DNA of 64,000 bases from Rhynchopus sp. YZ270_cl-10 (taxonomy: Eukaryota; Euglenozoa; Diplonemea; Diplonemida; Diplonemidae): positions 124,001 through 188,000 of the forward strand of contig OZ037919.1 of assembly GCA_964035575.1 (NCBI GenBank), written 5' to 3'. Within the stretch, counting starts at the first letter, position 1. Each line of letters begins with the position of its first letter. Below, one piece after another: positions 53,734 to 63,894 of the stretch. The position numbers and the translations under genes are program-made. Below the pieces are notes generated by a model, which was not told where the DNA came from, ran no database searches, and worked only from the letters and a program-made list of their open reading frames with translations.

Positions 53734-54687
53734 ATGCAATCTGGGAAGTACACCACCCTCGCAGCCGGGACCATTGGCGGGCTAACTACAGTGGCGCTGT
53801 GTAGATGGTTTGTGACACGATGCCGGCAGGCACGCGCTGTCGGGTCACGCCCTAAGCCTACCCAAGCTGCGCTCCCACCAGAGATCGAAGCGCTTCATGT
53901 TGCCTCTATCTCGCGAGGAGAAGAGACCTACACCGACCCTGCTACGGGCTTCACCGTTTTCACCGCGATTGCGCACAACAAACGTGGATACTGCTGTGGA
54001 AGCAAATGCAGACATTGCCCTTATGGACATACCAACGTCGGCCACCCAGACTCTGTCAAACGCGACCGCGAAGATGCACGCGGAAGAAAAAAAGAGGGAA
54101 AAGCAGCGAAGGCAAGCGTCTACACTAGAGGAGGGGATAAGGGCACATCAGCACTCTTCAGTGGAGAAAGGTTTGGCAAGGATGAGCTGGTGTTCGATGC
54201 CTTGGGTTGTATCGACGAATGCAACAGCGCTGTAGGCATAGCAATGGAGTTCTGTATGGATGCAGGAAACGGCTTGGAGGAGCATCTCAAGCCGATCCAA
54301 GGAAAGCTGATGGATGTAGGGTCCTTTGTGGCTACACCGCGTAGCACGTCGTCAGATGCGCGTATTGTGTACACGGCATTCGAATATGACGAAGTGACAG
54401 CAGTAGAGCAGCTCATTGATGAGCTAAACGCAAAGCTGCCGATCTGCCGTGCATTCATCCTCCCCACAGGGGGGCGTTCGTCTTCGCACCTCCACATGGC
54501 CCGTTGTGTATGCCGTCGTGCCGAGCGTACCCTAGTAAAACACTACAAAAACGAACCAGGCCTTCCCGTCCTCAAATACATGAACCGTCTGTCAGATCTG
54601 CTCTTCGTGATGGCCCGCTTCGCAGCGCAACACGATGGACGTGAGGATGTCTGGAGACCCGATCGTGGGCTTCCAAAACCTCAGTAA
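53734..54687 (+). CDS. DUF5522-cob(I)alamin adenosyltransferase fusion
   Basis: 317 aa from ATG 53734, 36 nt after an acceptor-like TTACAG. Residues 6-27 are hydrophobic and followed by Arg, fitting a mitochondrial presequence or membrane anchor. Residues about 55-100 match the small Cys-rich DUF5522 domain (TDPATGFTVFTA, RGYCCGSKCRHCPYGH). Residues about 130-315 are a PduO/MMAB-type adenosyltransferase: the ATP-binding YTRGGDKGTSALFSGERF, DECNSAVG, PTGGRSSSHLHMARCVCRRA and the terminal NRLSDLLFVMARFAA. The enzyme transfers adenosine from ATP to cobalamin to make the cofactor of methylmalonyl-CoA mutase. The fusion could tie the enzyme to iron-sulphur or redox chemistry through the Cys cluster; this is inference. 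Confidence 0.88.
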   Translation: MQSGKYTTLAAGTIGGLTTVALCRWFVTRCRQARAVGSRPKPTQAALPPEIEALHVASISRGEETYTDPATGFTVFTAIAHNKRGYCCGSKCRHCPYGHTNVGHPDSVKRDREDARGRKKEGKAAKASVYTRGGDKGTSALFSGERFGKDELVFDALGCIDECNSAVGIAMEFCMDAGNGLEEHLKPIQGKLMDVGSFVATPRSTSSDARIVYTAFEYDEVTAVEQLIDELNAKLPICRAFILPTGGRSSSHLHMARCVCRRAERTLVKHYKNEPGLPVLKYMNRLSDLLFVMARFAAQHDGREDVWRPDRGLPKPQ

Positions 54688-56024
54688 AAAAAAAAAGAAA
54701 ACGTAAAAAAAAAAAAAAAAAGCCATTTGTTGGGGTATAGCACATTGGAGCTTTTCTTCGGGTGGTGTGGGTTTAATTTTTTCCCCATCTTACAATGCAA
54801 GCGATTTCTATGGGTGTCGGACGTTGTGTCTGTGACATCTTCAATCCAACAAGCCTTCGGGTAACATTGTTGTACAGAACCTGCCTTGGTATGAGATTGT
54901 CGAAAAAAATACAAAATTTCAAAAAAAAAAAGGAAAAAAGAGAGACAACGTGTCAGTGCCCTCTACTGAGATAGAGGGCAAGGGGTAGGGGGGGAAAAAG
55001 AACGAACATAAACGGTGACCTCCATTTTACGAATTTATTCTTTACGTTAGGATCGTAAATCGATTGAGCGACACTGTTCCACCCCACGTATTTTTTTCTC
55101 TCTTTCTCTCTTTTTTATCAATTTTTTGCTTCTGCATTCCCCTTTCCCCTCCCACTCGGTGACCATGCCGGACACATGCTGTTTTCATGTTTTTTATTTG
55201 TTATTTAGCATGTGCACCCGGGGTCACATGGTCACCTCGTGTACCCCCTCCCAAAGAGTGCTCCTCCCTGACTACATAGCAACGTCTGGAAGTCTTGTTC
55301 GGGCGGGTAGAGTTGAGACTCTGGGTGTGTGCTGATCTTACTGTTGTCTTTTTTTTGTTTTTTTTTTAAATCCTTTAGATTCCAAAAGGGACATCCCGAC
55401 GAGCAATGGGACGGTCGATTTTTTTTGCTTATCTCGTTTTGGACAAGAATTTTATTTTCCTCCAAAAAATAAAAGAAAACATAACAAAAATGGGATTGAA
55501 GCTGTGTTCAAAATCTTTCAATTGCGGCCAGAGGTATGATCAAAAATTTTCATGTGAGGCCCCTTTATCGGTTGCCGCCCAAAACCAAAACTCAAAAGTA
55601 GGTCCAAAAAAAAACGGCTTGGGGTCTAAAGGGTTGAACACCCCTTTCTTCTTCTTCTTCCTTCAATAAGTATTTTAAGGAGGGGAGCACATGATACACG
55701 AGATGCACGAAACGTACCACTTGCCCCAGGGATGGAGATTTGGGGAGGGGGTTTTTCTTTTTTCTTTTTGTTATCCACACCCAATAGCGGAGGAGCACAC
55801 TCATGTATCTCTTACTAACATATATGGCAACCAAAGTAGCCCTAGTCTAGGGCAGGGACCGAAAACTGCCTTTTCTTTTTTTCTTTTTTGCCCGAAAAAT
55901 ACCTATTACATTTCTGGTTCATTATTATTTTTTCAAATAAACTTCCCCCCCCTTCTTCCCCTATCCCCTCCCTTCACCCACTCACCCACCCAGAACACAC
56001 CACCACCCCCCCCCACCTTCTAAC
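54688..56024. other. Intergenic, 1.3 kb, no gene seen
   Basis: A/T runs and pyrimidine tracts; no supported coding, RNA or repeat feature. The last 80 nt are C/T-rich and end in CCACCCAG at 55986-93, a likely acceptor for the next gene. Confidence 0.4.
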
Positions 56025-57996
56025 ATGACAACCAAAACCATCATTGGCGAAGTAGAGGCCACAGAAGAGCGCAACTGCGGAGGGTGCGGCTGGCGTGTCC
56101 AACGCTGTATCGGCGAAGGGGCGCCTCTCGACCTCTTTGACCCGATCCTGCAGATCGAGCACCTCAGCAGCACTGTCGGGTCCACATGCTCCGAGCTTCC
56201 TTGGATGCCCTACGTCGGCATGGTGCGCTGTCTCTACCTTATTGAAGGTGAGCTTGACTGGGTCGCTCGACACCCTACCAAGGGAGATAAGGCTGGTAAA
56301 GTCCGCCAAGGGGACTGCTTCATCCTCCACTCACACCAAGGCGCGCTGATTCAAATTGCGCCTGCAGACACCCCAATGCCTCGTCTGCAACTGCTTGAGG
56401 TGTGGATACGCGACTCTGTACAGAACGGCCACAAAGACCCCCTCGTAGATACCTATCGTTCCGACGAGCTTCCCCGAGAATCCGGAAACGGATGGGAGGC
56501 GACGGTTTTGCTAGGAAAATATAGCGTTGTGGACCCCGAATGTGGCTCTCTGGTAGCGTGCAGTACTCCTAGTACTGTGGTTGATTTTACCCTGCATGCA
56601 GGGAAGAGTGTTGAGTATGAGGTGCCCGACACGTGGCAGGCGGTGTTGTATGTGTATGAGGGTGAGGTGGAGTTGCAGAGTAATATGCAGTTGGTAGGGG
56701 AGGGGCGGATGACGGCGTTTGAAGCGGGGGGCTCGTTGATTGAGGTCTGGGCGAAGGGGAGGGAGTCGCGGTTTGTGATTGTGGCGGGGCTTGCGGTGGG
56801 GGGGAGGGTGGAGCGGGATGGTACGTTGGTTGCAGCGTCAAAGCAGGAGCTGCGTTCCACAATGTACAGAGACGCCTTTGACGCTGCCATGCGCGCCACC
56901 CACGACGTCCGTGCTGCACACAAACAAGCCCGCATCAAACGCACCGACCCCTCCTCCCCTCGCTCCACCGCCAGCTCCGGGCCAGGATCGCCCCGCTTCG
57001 ATGCGCCTGGAATGGAGCCCACCTCCCCAGGGTCGACCTCACCTTCAGAGTTCGCGAGGAACATGTTAAAGTTGAAGGAAGAGATGGAGGACTACGAGAA
57101 AGGCTTCAAAGCCTATTCTGTGAAGTGGACCGCCTATTTGCAGGTATGTGGATGGGGTGGGTTGGTTTTGATATTGTTGGAGCGATGATGTGAGAAATAC
57201 ATTCCTCTTACAATAACACAAACATCGGTTGGGTAAGAAAAAACACCGTAGGGGTAAAACCCAAGGTGAATGTTGAGATTTCAAAACTCTAAGGGTTTTT
57301 GTCTCCACCCAGTGTTTGTTGTGTTGCTGTACTATCTATGTCTGGTAGAGTGGGCATGGTAAAACTTGTCATAAAACCCCCCTTTTTCAAAAAAAAAGCA
57401 GTGGTACTCCTTCCTCCTTATACCCCAGCAATTTTTTTTCTCTAACCGCCCACAGAAGCTGCAGCAGCGGATAAAGGACAACCCTGCAAACGCAGAGTTG
57501 CGAGAGGAATACAAGGTGCGACACCGCCAGTACACGGCCTATGTATGTTGCAACCACTGTGCGTTCCCCCCCCAAGTTTTTTTTTTATACTGACGCTACT
57601 GAAACGAGCCGAGTAGTTTCCCTTTTTTTTTTAAGGTGACTTATAGCACGGAGAGAGGCTTAGGTTCATATCTCAGAAAATTTTCTTTTTTTTTCACTTC
57701 CTTCTCAGATGTGTGTGCACAAGGTGTATTCGTCTTTCAACTTTTCTTTTACTTTATTGTTATTACTTGTGGTTTCACCGTGGGCTTACAACGGTGAAAG
57801 GAAACCACAAAGTAACGCCACACAAGTTAACTCATTTGCCTCACCGTTGTATCGATGTACCTCTGCACCTCTGCACTATAACACCACACCGCAGATTGCA
57901 CAGTTCAACGACAAGGTGAAGCACTACAACGAGAAGAAGGCGGTTGCCGCAAAATGCATTGCCGACGACAAGCGGCAACTGCAGGACCACCACTGA
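56025..57996 (+). CDS. Divergent pirin-like bicupin with coiled-coil tail (three exons)
   Basis: Exons 56025-57143, 57456-57542 and 57895-57996, all phase 0; 435 aa. Residues 10-275 follow the pirin double-cupin layout: GWRVQRCIGEG, FDPILQIEHL, VRCLYLIEGELDW, VRQGDCFILHSHQGALIQIA, LQLLEVWIRD, then a second cupin with WQAVLYVYEGEVEL. Pirins are nuclear or cytosolic iron proteins, some with quercetinase activity. The usual HPHRG metal motif is PYVGMVRC here, so iron binding is doubtful. Residues 300-345 are Ser/Pro-rich; about 345-435 form a charged helix (LKLKEEMEDYEKGFKAY, KVKHYNEKKAVAAKC). Donors are GTATGT in both introns. Intron 2 holds hairpin repeats at 57633 and 57708. Confidence 0.65.
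57633..57674 (+). repeat. AAGGTGAC hairpin repeat in pirin intron 2
   Basis: AAGGTGACTTATAGCACGGA, then GAGAGGCTTAGGTTCATATC: a diverged member of the 48852 family. A GATGTGTGTGCACAAGGTGT repeat follows at 57708. Confidence 0.55.
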
Positions 57997-58392
57997 GCAC
58001 CACACAAGGGCGCAATGCCACCGCCCCCTTCTCTCATCGTGCCCTCGTGTACAGTATAGCGGGCAAGTGCACAGAGAACACCAGTAGATCCAAATGATAC
58101 ACATCTGGTTAGAGGCCCTTTGTTGGGTGAAAGTTTGATGTGCCAGAGCCTACCCCCATGAAGGGGGCGATGCAGCGTGTAGGATCGTGTGCTGCGGACC
58201 ACCAGCATCGTTATATGCATGCATGTGCTTTGTTTCTTTCCTTACTCCGTTTTTTATGATCTTTCTTGTGTTCTACCTTTGTCGACATATTGTGATATAA
58301 AGGTGAAAAAAAGTACTGATTTAAATATTTCGTAACATTGACATCTCAATTGGACCGTATCCCGTCATTCAGGGATTACCCAATACAATAAT

Positions 58393-58580
58393 AGTGGAGC
58401 ACACTCTAGGGTGGCTACACTAATACAACCAAGTTTTCAAAATAAATAACTAATCTTAAACATTACCCACAGACACCCCACAGACACCCCACAGACACCC
58501 CACAGACACCCCACAGACACCCCACAGACACCCCACAGACACCCCACAGACACCCCACAGACACCCCACAGGCACCCCAC
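58393..58580. repeat. Hairpin repeat and 11-bp minisatellite before the four-TM gene
   Basis: 58393-58442 is a copy of the 19761 repeat (AGTGGAGCACACTCTAGGG). 58464-58580 is about ten copies of CACCCCACAGA. Both stand upstream of the ATG at 58617 and of the acceptor-like CTTTAAG at 58602-08. Confidence 0.8.
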
Positions 58581-58616
58581 CCCCCACAACACAACTACCT
58601 TCTTTAAGGTACCACA

Positions 58617-59703
58617 ATGAACCCGACTATTGTGAAGGCGATTATTTTGTTTATTTGTCTTTTGGTTTTTATTTTGCAGATCGTAGCCCTTGCACATGAC
58701 GAGGCGTACGTTAAGTGGGATGGCAATACTGTTGTTTCCAACGTGTTTGTGATCACTGTGCAGGAGTACAGATGCGGGATGTTTGAGTGCAACAACTTTG
58801 CTTCCTGGAACCTGAGAGAATACCCGATCAATGGCTTGGAGGATGAGGATGAGCAGACGAACATAATCAAGGCTTCGTGCGCGTTTGGGGTGATGACGTG
58901 CATTTTGATGTTCTTCCAGTTTGTGATCCACGCGTTGCTGCTGCCTGCATCGACGCTGGGCAAGATGATGATGAACAAAGCAGTGTCGACGTTGGTGCGT
59001 TTCTTTTGGGTGTTCCACTTGATCACGGTGATCTTCCTGATCATCACCTGGGCGTTGCTTGCCGCCTACTACGATAAGTTCGTGGATTTTGACAGTTCCA
59101 GCCTCCAGCACGGCTTCGTGTTCCTCATCATCAACACCGTCTTCGAGCTTGTTCTCGTCCTCGTCTGCTTCAAACACCTTCACAGCGAAGGGCCCATGAA
59201 GCTCACCAAGAACGTCCCACCCCCGCCCCCGGCATACCCCCCACAGCACTACCAGCACGGAAGCCCGAACCCGATTGACAAGGAGGTATGTGGCATTTTT
59301 TTCCTCTTTTTTTTTTTTTTTGAAAAAAGATTGGAGTCAGGAGCTTTTGGGAAACCAAAATGGAAAATATAAAAGAATACTTTGTAATTGTCTGTTTGAT
59401 TCACACCAAACACTAAATGCAGTTTCACACTTTTTCCACTTTTTTTGTTTCACCCACCCAACCACACACCACTTCACAGCGTTTCCAGTCCAGACGGTAG
59501 TCATTTCCCCCTCTTTTTGCAAAGGAAACGGGGAAAAAAAAAAATAGTGAACAGACTGTCTGAATGCCAAGCTACACTAAAAAGCAATAGCGTCCCCTCT
59601 GACCCCCCAGTCTGCAGCAATGAACGGCACCTCGCGTACAAAGCAGGAAACTGGCCAGTTGTTCACATCCCCTCCCCCTTCCTCCCCTCACCCTATCTCA
59701 TAG
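58617..59703 (+). CDS. Four-TM membrane protein (two exons)
   Basis: Exon 1 is 58617-59285 (223 codons, donor GTATGT). Exon 2 is probably 59611-59703 after a CTGACCCCCCAG acceptor, giving 253 aa and a Pro/Ser-rich end (FTSPPPSSPHPIS). Hydrophobic helices are at about 5-25, 88-110, 126-150 and 164-185. The long first loop has YRCGMFECNNFASW, a Cys-containing motif on the outer face as in claudin- or amastin-like tetraspan proteins; I cannot assign the family. The tail after TM4 is PPPPPAYPPQHY, a possible WW/SH3 ligand. Other second exons are possible (for instance an acceptor at 59869-71 gives only a few residues). Confidence 0.6.
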
Positions 59704-60492
59704 CCCAAATAGCCCATCCCCCCTTACCCGGGCACCCTCTTCTAATTGTAGTATTCAAGTTTCGTTGTGCCCAGCCCCCAAGGCAAAGCATGGGCAGGAT
59801 GTCTTAGAAAAAGCAGGTGGTCGGGTGAGCGCCTGGATCATTGTGTTTATTTCAGTTTTTGTTTTATTTCAGGGTGATCTCTGAGTGCGGGGATCTACAG
59901 TCGACACAAAAAAAAAAGGGGAAAAGTGGAGATTGCACAAACTGTGGCAACACAAACCGAGGCAATTACACTACACTAACAATTTTCAATAAAAATAAAA
60001 ATGGCGTCCAAATAAGGGCGGATTGGGGGGGAGGGGAAAGCGATTTGGCATATCTTTTTGGATGTCAAATCTTTGAAATGACTGTAAACCTTTAATAAAA
60101 TGTGTGTGAGTTGTGTGAATGACTTTTTTATTTTTGTTGCAAGACAAACCAGGGAAGATCAAATATATCCCACGGTTTTGGGGGGTGGCGTTTCCCTTCT
60201 CTTCCTTTTAGAAAAACACCACTTTGTGACGACAGAAAATATACTTTTTACGAGGCACTTGACGGGCCTTGATAGAACAGGTAGCAATGGGGATTTTTGT
60301 TTTTTGTCGCGATTATCATCACCTTTCCCCTTATAGGTGATTTGCGCAAGAGGCAACAGATTCATCTTCAAGTCCTCTTTCCCCCCCCTTCTTTATTAGT
60401 TTGCATCTGATGCACATCTGAGTGAGTGTAGTTTTTTTTTTTGTTTGTTTGTTATTATTTTTTGTTCCCCTCCCCCCCCTTCCCCCTCACGA

Positions 60493-60640
60493 CAGACTAG
60501 TCAGGGGGGACAACTAGTAGTGTTCCTAGACCAAATGATGAGTGTTTTATGATTAGTGTTCCATCAGTAACACTACCAGTTTTAGCACATTGTCGTTACG
60601 ACTTAGTAGTTCCATTAGTATCCCTGACTATAGTTTGCCG
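60493..60640. mobile_element. Inverted-repeat element, copy 1
   Basis: Begins AGACTAGTCAGGGGGGACAA and ends in the rough complement (TATCCCTGACTATAGTTT). It contains an inner stem AGTGTTCCATCAGTAACACT. About 75-80% similar by eye to copy 2 at 61064-61200. Confidence 0.65.
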
Positions 60641-61063
60641 TGCTACAACACCAATATGTATGTATGTACAAAGTGAAAAACTTTTTCAAAAATAAAGAAA
60701 AACCGCCTGTTTCAAATAAAGGCGATCATTTCGAACTCTCCCCCCAAAATAAAAAAAGAACGGAACAAGGGTTTCAATACAACATGGCTAAGCCAAGCAA
60801 TTCTCACCAAGCGTAACCTAGTTTTTTTTTTTCTCTTTTTTTATTTTGTTTTGGAACACAAATTCCCGAAGAGCAAGAAACCCGAAAATTCGTTTCTTTT
60901 ACCTCACGATGTCCTCTCTCTCTCTCTTTTTTCTTGTCGTGCAGTCATTGTAAGAAACGTTTGTTTTTTTGGGGGACTTTCACAATCTCTTACTCTTTGC
61001 TTTGACTTCCTTTTCTTCCTGTTCTTTACATCCCCCCATCCCCTCACCATTTATAGGATACGA

Positions 61064-61200
61064 CGGACTAGTCAGGGGGACAACTACGATACTAAATGAT
61101 GAATGTTTTACGATTAGTGTTACATCAGTAACACCACTCGTTTAGCATATAGTCGTTTACGACTTAGTAGTTCCATTAGTCCCTCTGATTAGTCCGCTGT
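61064..61200. mobile_element. Inverted-repeat element, copy 2
   Basis: CGGACTAGTCAGGGGGAC at the left pairs with GTCCCTCTGATTAGTCCG at the right. The inner perfect stem is GTGTTAC-ATCA-GTAACAC. No coding capacity. Confidence 0.7.
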
Positions 61201-62195
61201 GGACACACAGATTATTGAGATGAAGAAAAAAAAAAAAAAGGCGTCTCTCCCTCCCTTTCCCTCTTTTACGGCTAATTCATCCCTGCAGTTTTTCATCATG
61301 CTTAATAGGTTTTTGCCCCTCCCACCTCTGACTAGCTCAATTCCGATAGTCCAAAGCAAATTGACGTCTTTCTCAAATACGTTTGGAAGATTAGGGGATT
61401 TTTTTTTGGGTACTTTGGCGTCTTCTTGGATTCCAAACATATTTGGACTGTGTTGTTGTCATAGAATGACCACAGTTTATTTTTTCCCCTTCCTTCAAGA
61501 ATGAAGAGGATGAGAGGCACTATTTTCTCTTTTCAACGATGTTCGATAGACGAGAGACACATTTGCCAAGCTTTCACTTTTTCGTTCAAAAAAAAAACAA
61601 AATAATAGAACAGAAAAAAGAAAACACTATCCGTGGCACGACATCTTTTTTTTGAACCTCGTCAGCCTAATGTGTTTGTCGATGCTCCGAACAGAACAAC
61701 AGGGTTGTGTTTTTTTTTTTTTTTGTGTTTTCGGAGGAAAATACACAATAGCCTCCCTCACTTCGAGAGCACAATAAAAAATAGACAAAAGGGATTTCCC
61801 ATGATTGGCCGTATCTTCTCCCCCCCCAAAAAAAAAAAAAACAAATGTGTGGCGTGAGTGCGAAGGAGCTAAAGGGGGGGAAAGAGGGAAAGGGGGGTGG
61901 TGAAGGCCCCAGGCCAAAAGGCATAACTTTGTTGTTTTCGCCGTCCCCCAACACACACAACCCACCCCCTCTGACCCTCTTCCCCCCTTATCCAAAGTGG
62001 TGCACACAGCTCACCACTTCTTTGTGAGTGAAGCGCAAATAGGGGGGGGGGTTTGTGTAAATGTGTTATGTTGTATGTTGTTGTTGTGGGTGTGGCAGAA
62101 TATTAGAAAGTTGTTGCTAAGTGTTTTCAGAGTTTTTACGATGTGCATGAGAGAGAGAGACTCATTCATCTTTTTCAAATTTTTCTTCTTTTTTC

Positions 62196-62232
62196 AAGGT
62201 GACTAAAGACACGAGGCTTAGGATCATCTTAT
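62196..62232 (+). repeat. AAGGTGACTAA hairpin repeat
   Basis: AAGGTGACTAAAGACACGAG then GCTTAGGATCATCTTA, followed by TCAACTTTTC. The right arm is intact, the loop is shortened. Confidence 0.65.
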
Positions 62233-62656
62233 CAACTTTTCATTTTTTTTTCCTTTGACAGCAGCAAGGGGGGGACCAGGACCTACTCACTAGATAAAAA
62301 CAAAAGTTTTCGAAAATTCGAAAAAAAAAAAAAAATGCAAAAAAAAAAATAAACTAGAAACTACTCAAAGTAGACAACGAGAACTATGACCCTTCCTATA
62401 CTGCTGCTGCCAAGACCGAACAAATAGTAACGACATGCCCAACGCCAAAACCGCCGATTTTTTTTAAACGGGTTGTCAATGCAAAAAAAAAAAATCACAC
62501 AATTGAACTGTGTGCAAAAATCCCACCCCTCTATCTTTAGTTTTAAACCTCCCCTCTTTTTTCCCCCACTTTTGTTTAAAAAAGGCGGGTTTTCTTTGCC
62601 CCCTCAAGCTACCGAGGGGTAACAGAGCAGGGAGGGGCGGGGGGGTTATTTTATTT

Positions 62657-62693
62657 AAGGTGACTAAGCAACGAGAGGCTTAGGATCATCTTA
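62657..62693 (+). repeat. AAGGTGACTAAGC hairpin repeat
   Basis: AAGGTGACTAAGCAACGAGA then GGCTTAGGATCATCTTA, followed by TAAACTTTTCTTTT as at 48852. Confidence 0.7.
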
Positions 62694-62730
62694 TAAACTT
62701 TTCTTTTTTCTTTTTTACGCATACTTTTTG

Positions 62731-62830
62731 TGAGCGGAAAGTGTCAAACGTCGTTCACTCAACCGTGCTTCCGCCAACACCACCACCCCCAACAGGTGAG
62801 AGATAATGTGTGGAAGCGTCAACGCATCAA
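62731..62830 (+). repeat. 100-bp repeat, partner of 36900-36999
   Basis: Reverse-complement match to 36900-36999 over about 100 bp. It includes a pyrimidine-rich CAACAG and a following GTGAGAGATAATGTG. Confidence 0.7.
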
Positions 62831-63649
62831 ACAACTACAAACAAAGGAGGTGAGGGAACGTCAAAAGCGACACTTTCCTACTACAAACCCAATTCATCTA
62901 TTAAGTTCAAACCCCCCCCTTTGGGATGTGTGTCATGCAGTCAGTGCAAGCTGGTGCCGCCTAGCACGCAAAGTTCATACGTCTTTCAAGGGGTTTCCCC
63001 CCATTTTTCTTTTTTCTTTTTTTGTAGGTGATCACCGAGTTTAATACAAGACAGGTTTACGGGTTTGACGGATCTGCACCTGAAAGGGGGGGATCTGGTA
63101 TTTTAACCGCCCGCCTGCCTTCCAAAAACCCCATCCCCAAGAAAACACCATTTTCAACGCATTTTAAACCGTTCGAGGTTACAAGCCCTCCACACACACA
63201 ACACACACACCTCTGTGAGGGGGTCGCTTGACGTTTTTTTTGCTATTGCATCCTTCCCAAAAGGCACAACAGCAACCGGCGTCTTGAGACCTCCCCCCCC
63301 TCCCCCTCCCCTTCCTCCTCCTCTTCCTCACCCACGGATGCCACCTACCCCTTTCTCTATATTCCCCCTCGCCCCGTCTCGCTGCCATCTTTTTTTTTCT
63401 TTTTGCGCTGCCTCCCCCAGAAAGTATATTTGTATTCTTTTTTAAAAAAGATGGATTTCACCCCTCAAATTTTACAATTCTCTTTTATCTCTCTTTTTCT
63501 CTCTCCCATTTTCCCACTACTGCGTCACTTTGTTAATTCAAATAGACCACCTTCCTGTACCCTCCACTCTGTAGCCTCCACTGCACCCTCCACCTTTAGG
63601 TGTTCATATTTTTGTTGTTGTTGTTGCAAAGACAAAAGCATACACTACC

Positions 63650-63894
63650 ATGGCCTTCGTGCTCCCCCCTCTGCCCTGGGCTACTGGCGCGCTTGCTGCT
63701 AAAGGCATCTCGCAGGAGCAGGTGGAGTTCCACTACGCCAAGCACCATGCTGGCTACGTGACAAAGCTCAACGCCGCAGCGGAGCAGCGCCCAGAGCTCA
63801 AGGGCATGTCGCTTGTGCAGCTCATCACCTCGAAGGACAAGACGTACAACCTTGCTGCACAGATCTGGAACCACACCTTCTACTGGAGCTGCAT
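63650..63894 (+). CDS. Fe/Mn superoxide dismutase, first exon (runs off the window)
   Basis: 81 complete codons plus two bases from ATG 63650, ending at a GTATGT donor (63895); the rest lies beyond 64000. The protein starts MAFVLPPLPWATGALAA and has the N-terminal helical hairpin of Fe/Mn SODs: FHYAKHHAGYVTKLN, with the metal-ligand His and the gateway His/Tyr, and IWNHTFYWSCM with the second ligand His. It converts superoxide to oxygen and peroxide. No presequence is seen, so a cytosolic or glycosomal form is likely. Fe versus Mn cannot be decided from this part. ATG is 50 nt after the acceptor-like CCTTTAG. Confidence 0.9.

Larger units (their letters stand above)
59704..63649. other. 3.9-kb region without an assignable gene
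   Basis: Holds many repeats: 59926-59990 (AGTGGAGATTGCACAA type), 60493-60640 and 61064-61200 (related inverted-repeat elements), 61540 and 62139 (GATGT...GAGAGAC type), 62196-62232 and 62657-62693 (AAGGTGACTAA hairpins) and 62731-62830. Short acceptor- and donor-bounded frames exist near 60337, 62797 and 63028, but none can be tied to a gene, and the one at 62797 falls in a repeat. The 5' flank of the SOD gene ends in TCCACCTTTAG at 63589-99. Confidence 0.4.

Noticed and set aside
60337-60373. Short frames after TTATAG at 60337 and after TTTGTAG at 63028 as exons
   Set aside because: They are only tens of bases, have no partner exons and no recognisable protein.
62797-62850. In-phase 18-codon exon between CAACAG and GTGAGG
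   Set aside because: It overlaps a dispersed repeat found inverted at 36900-36999 and no neighbouring exons can be joined; kept only as a finding.
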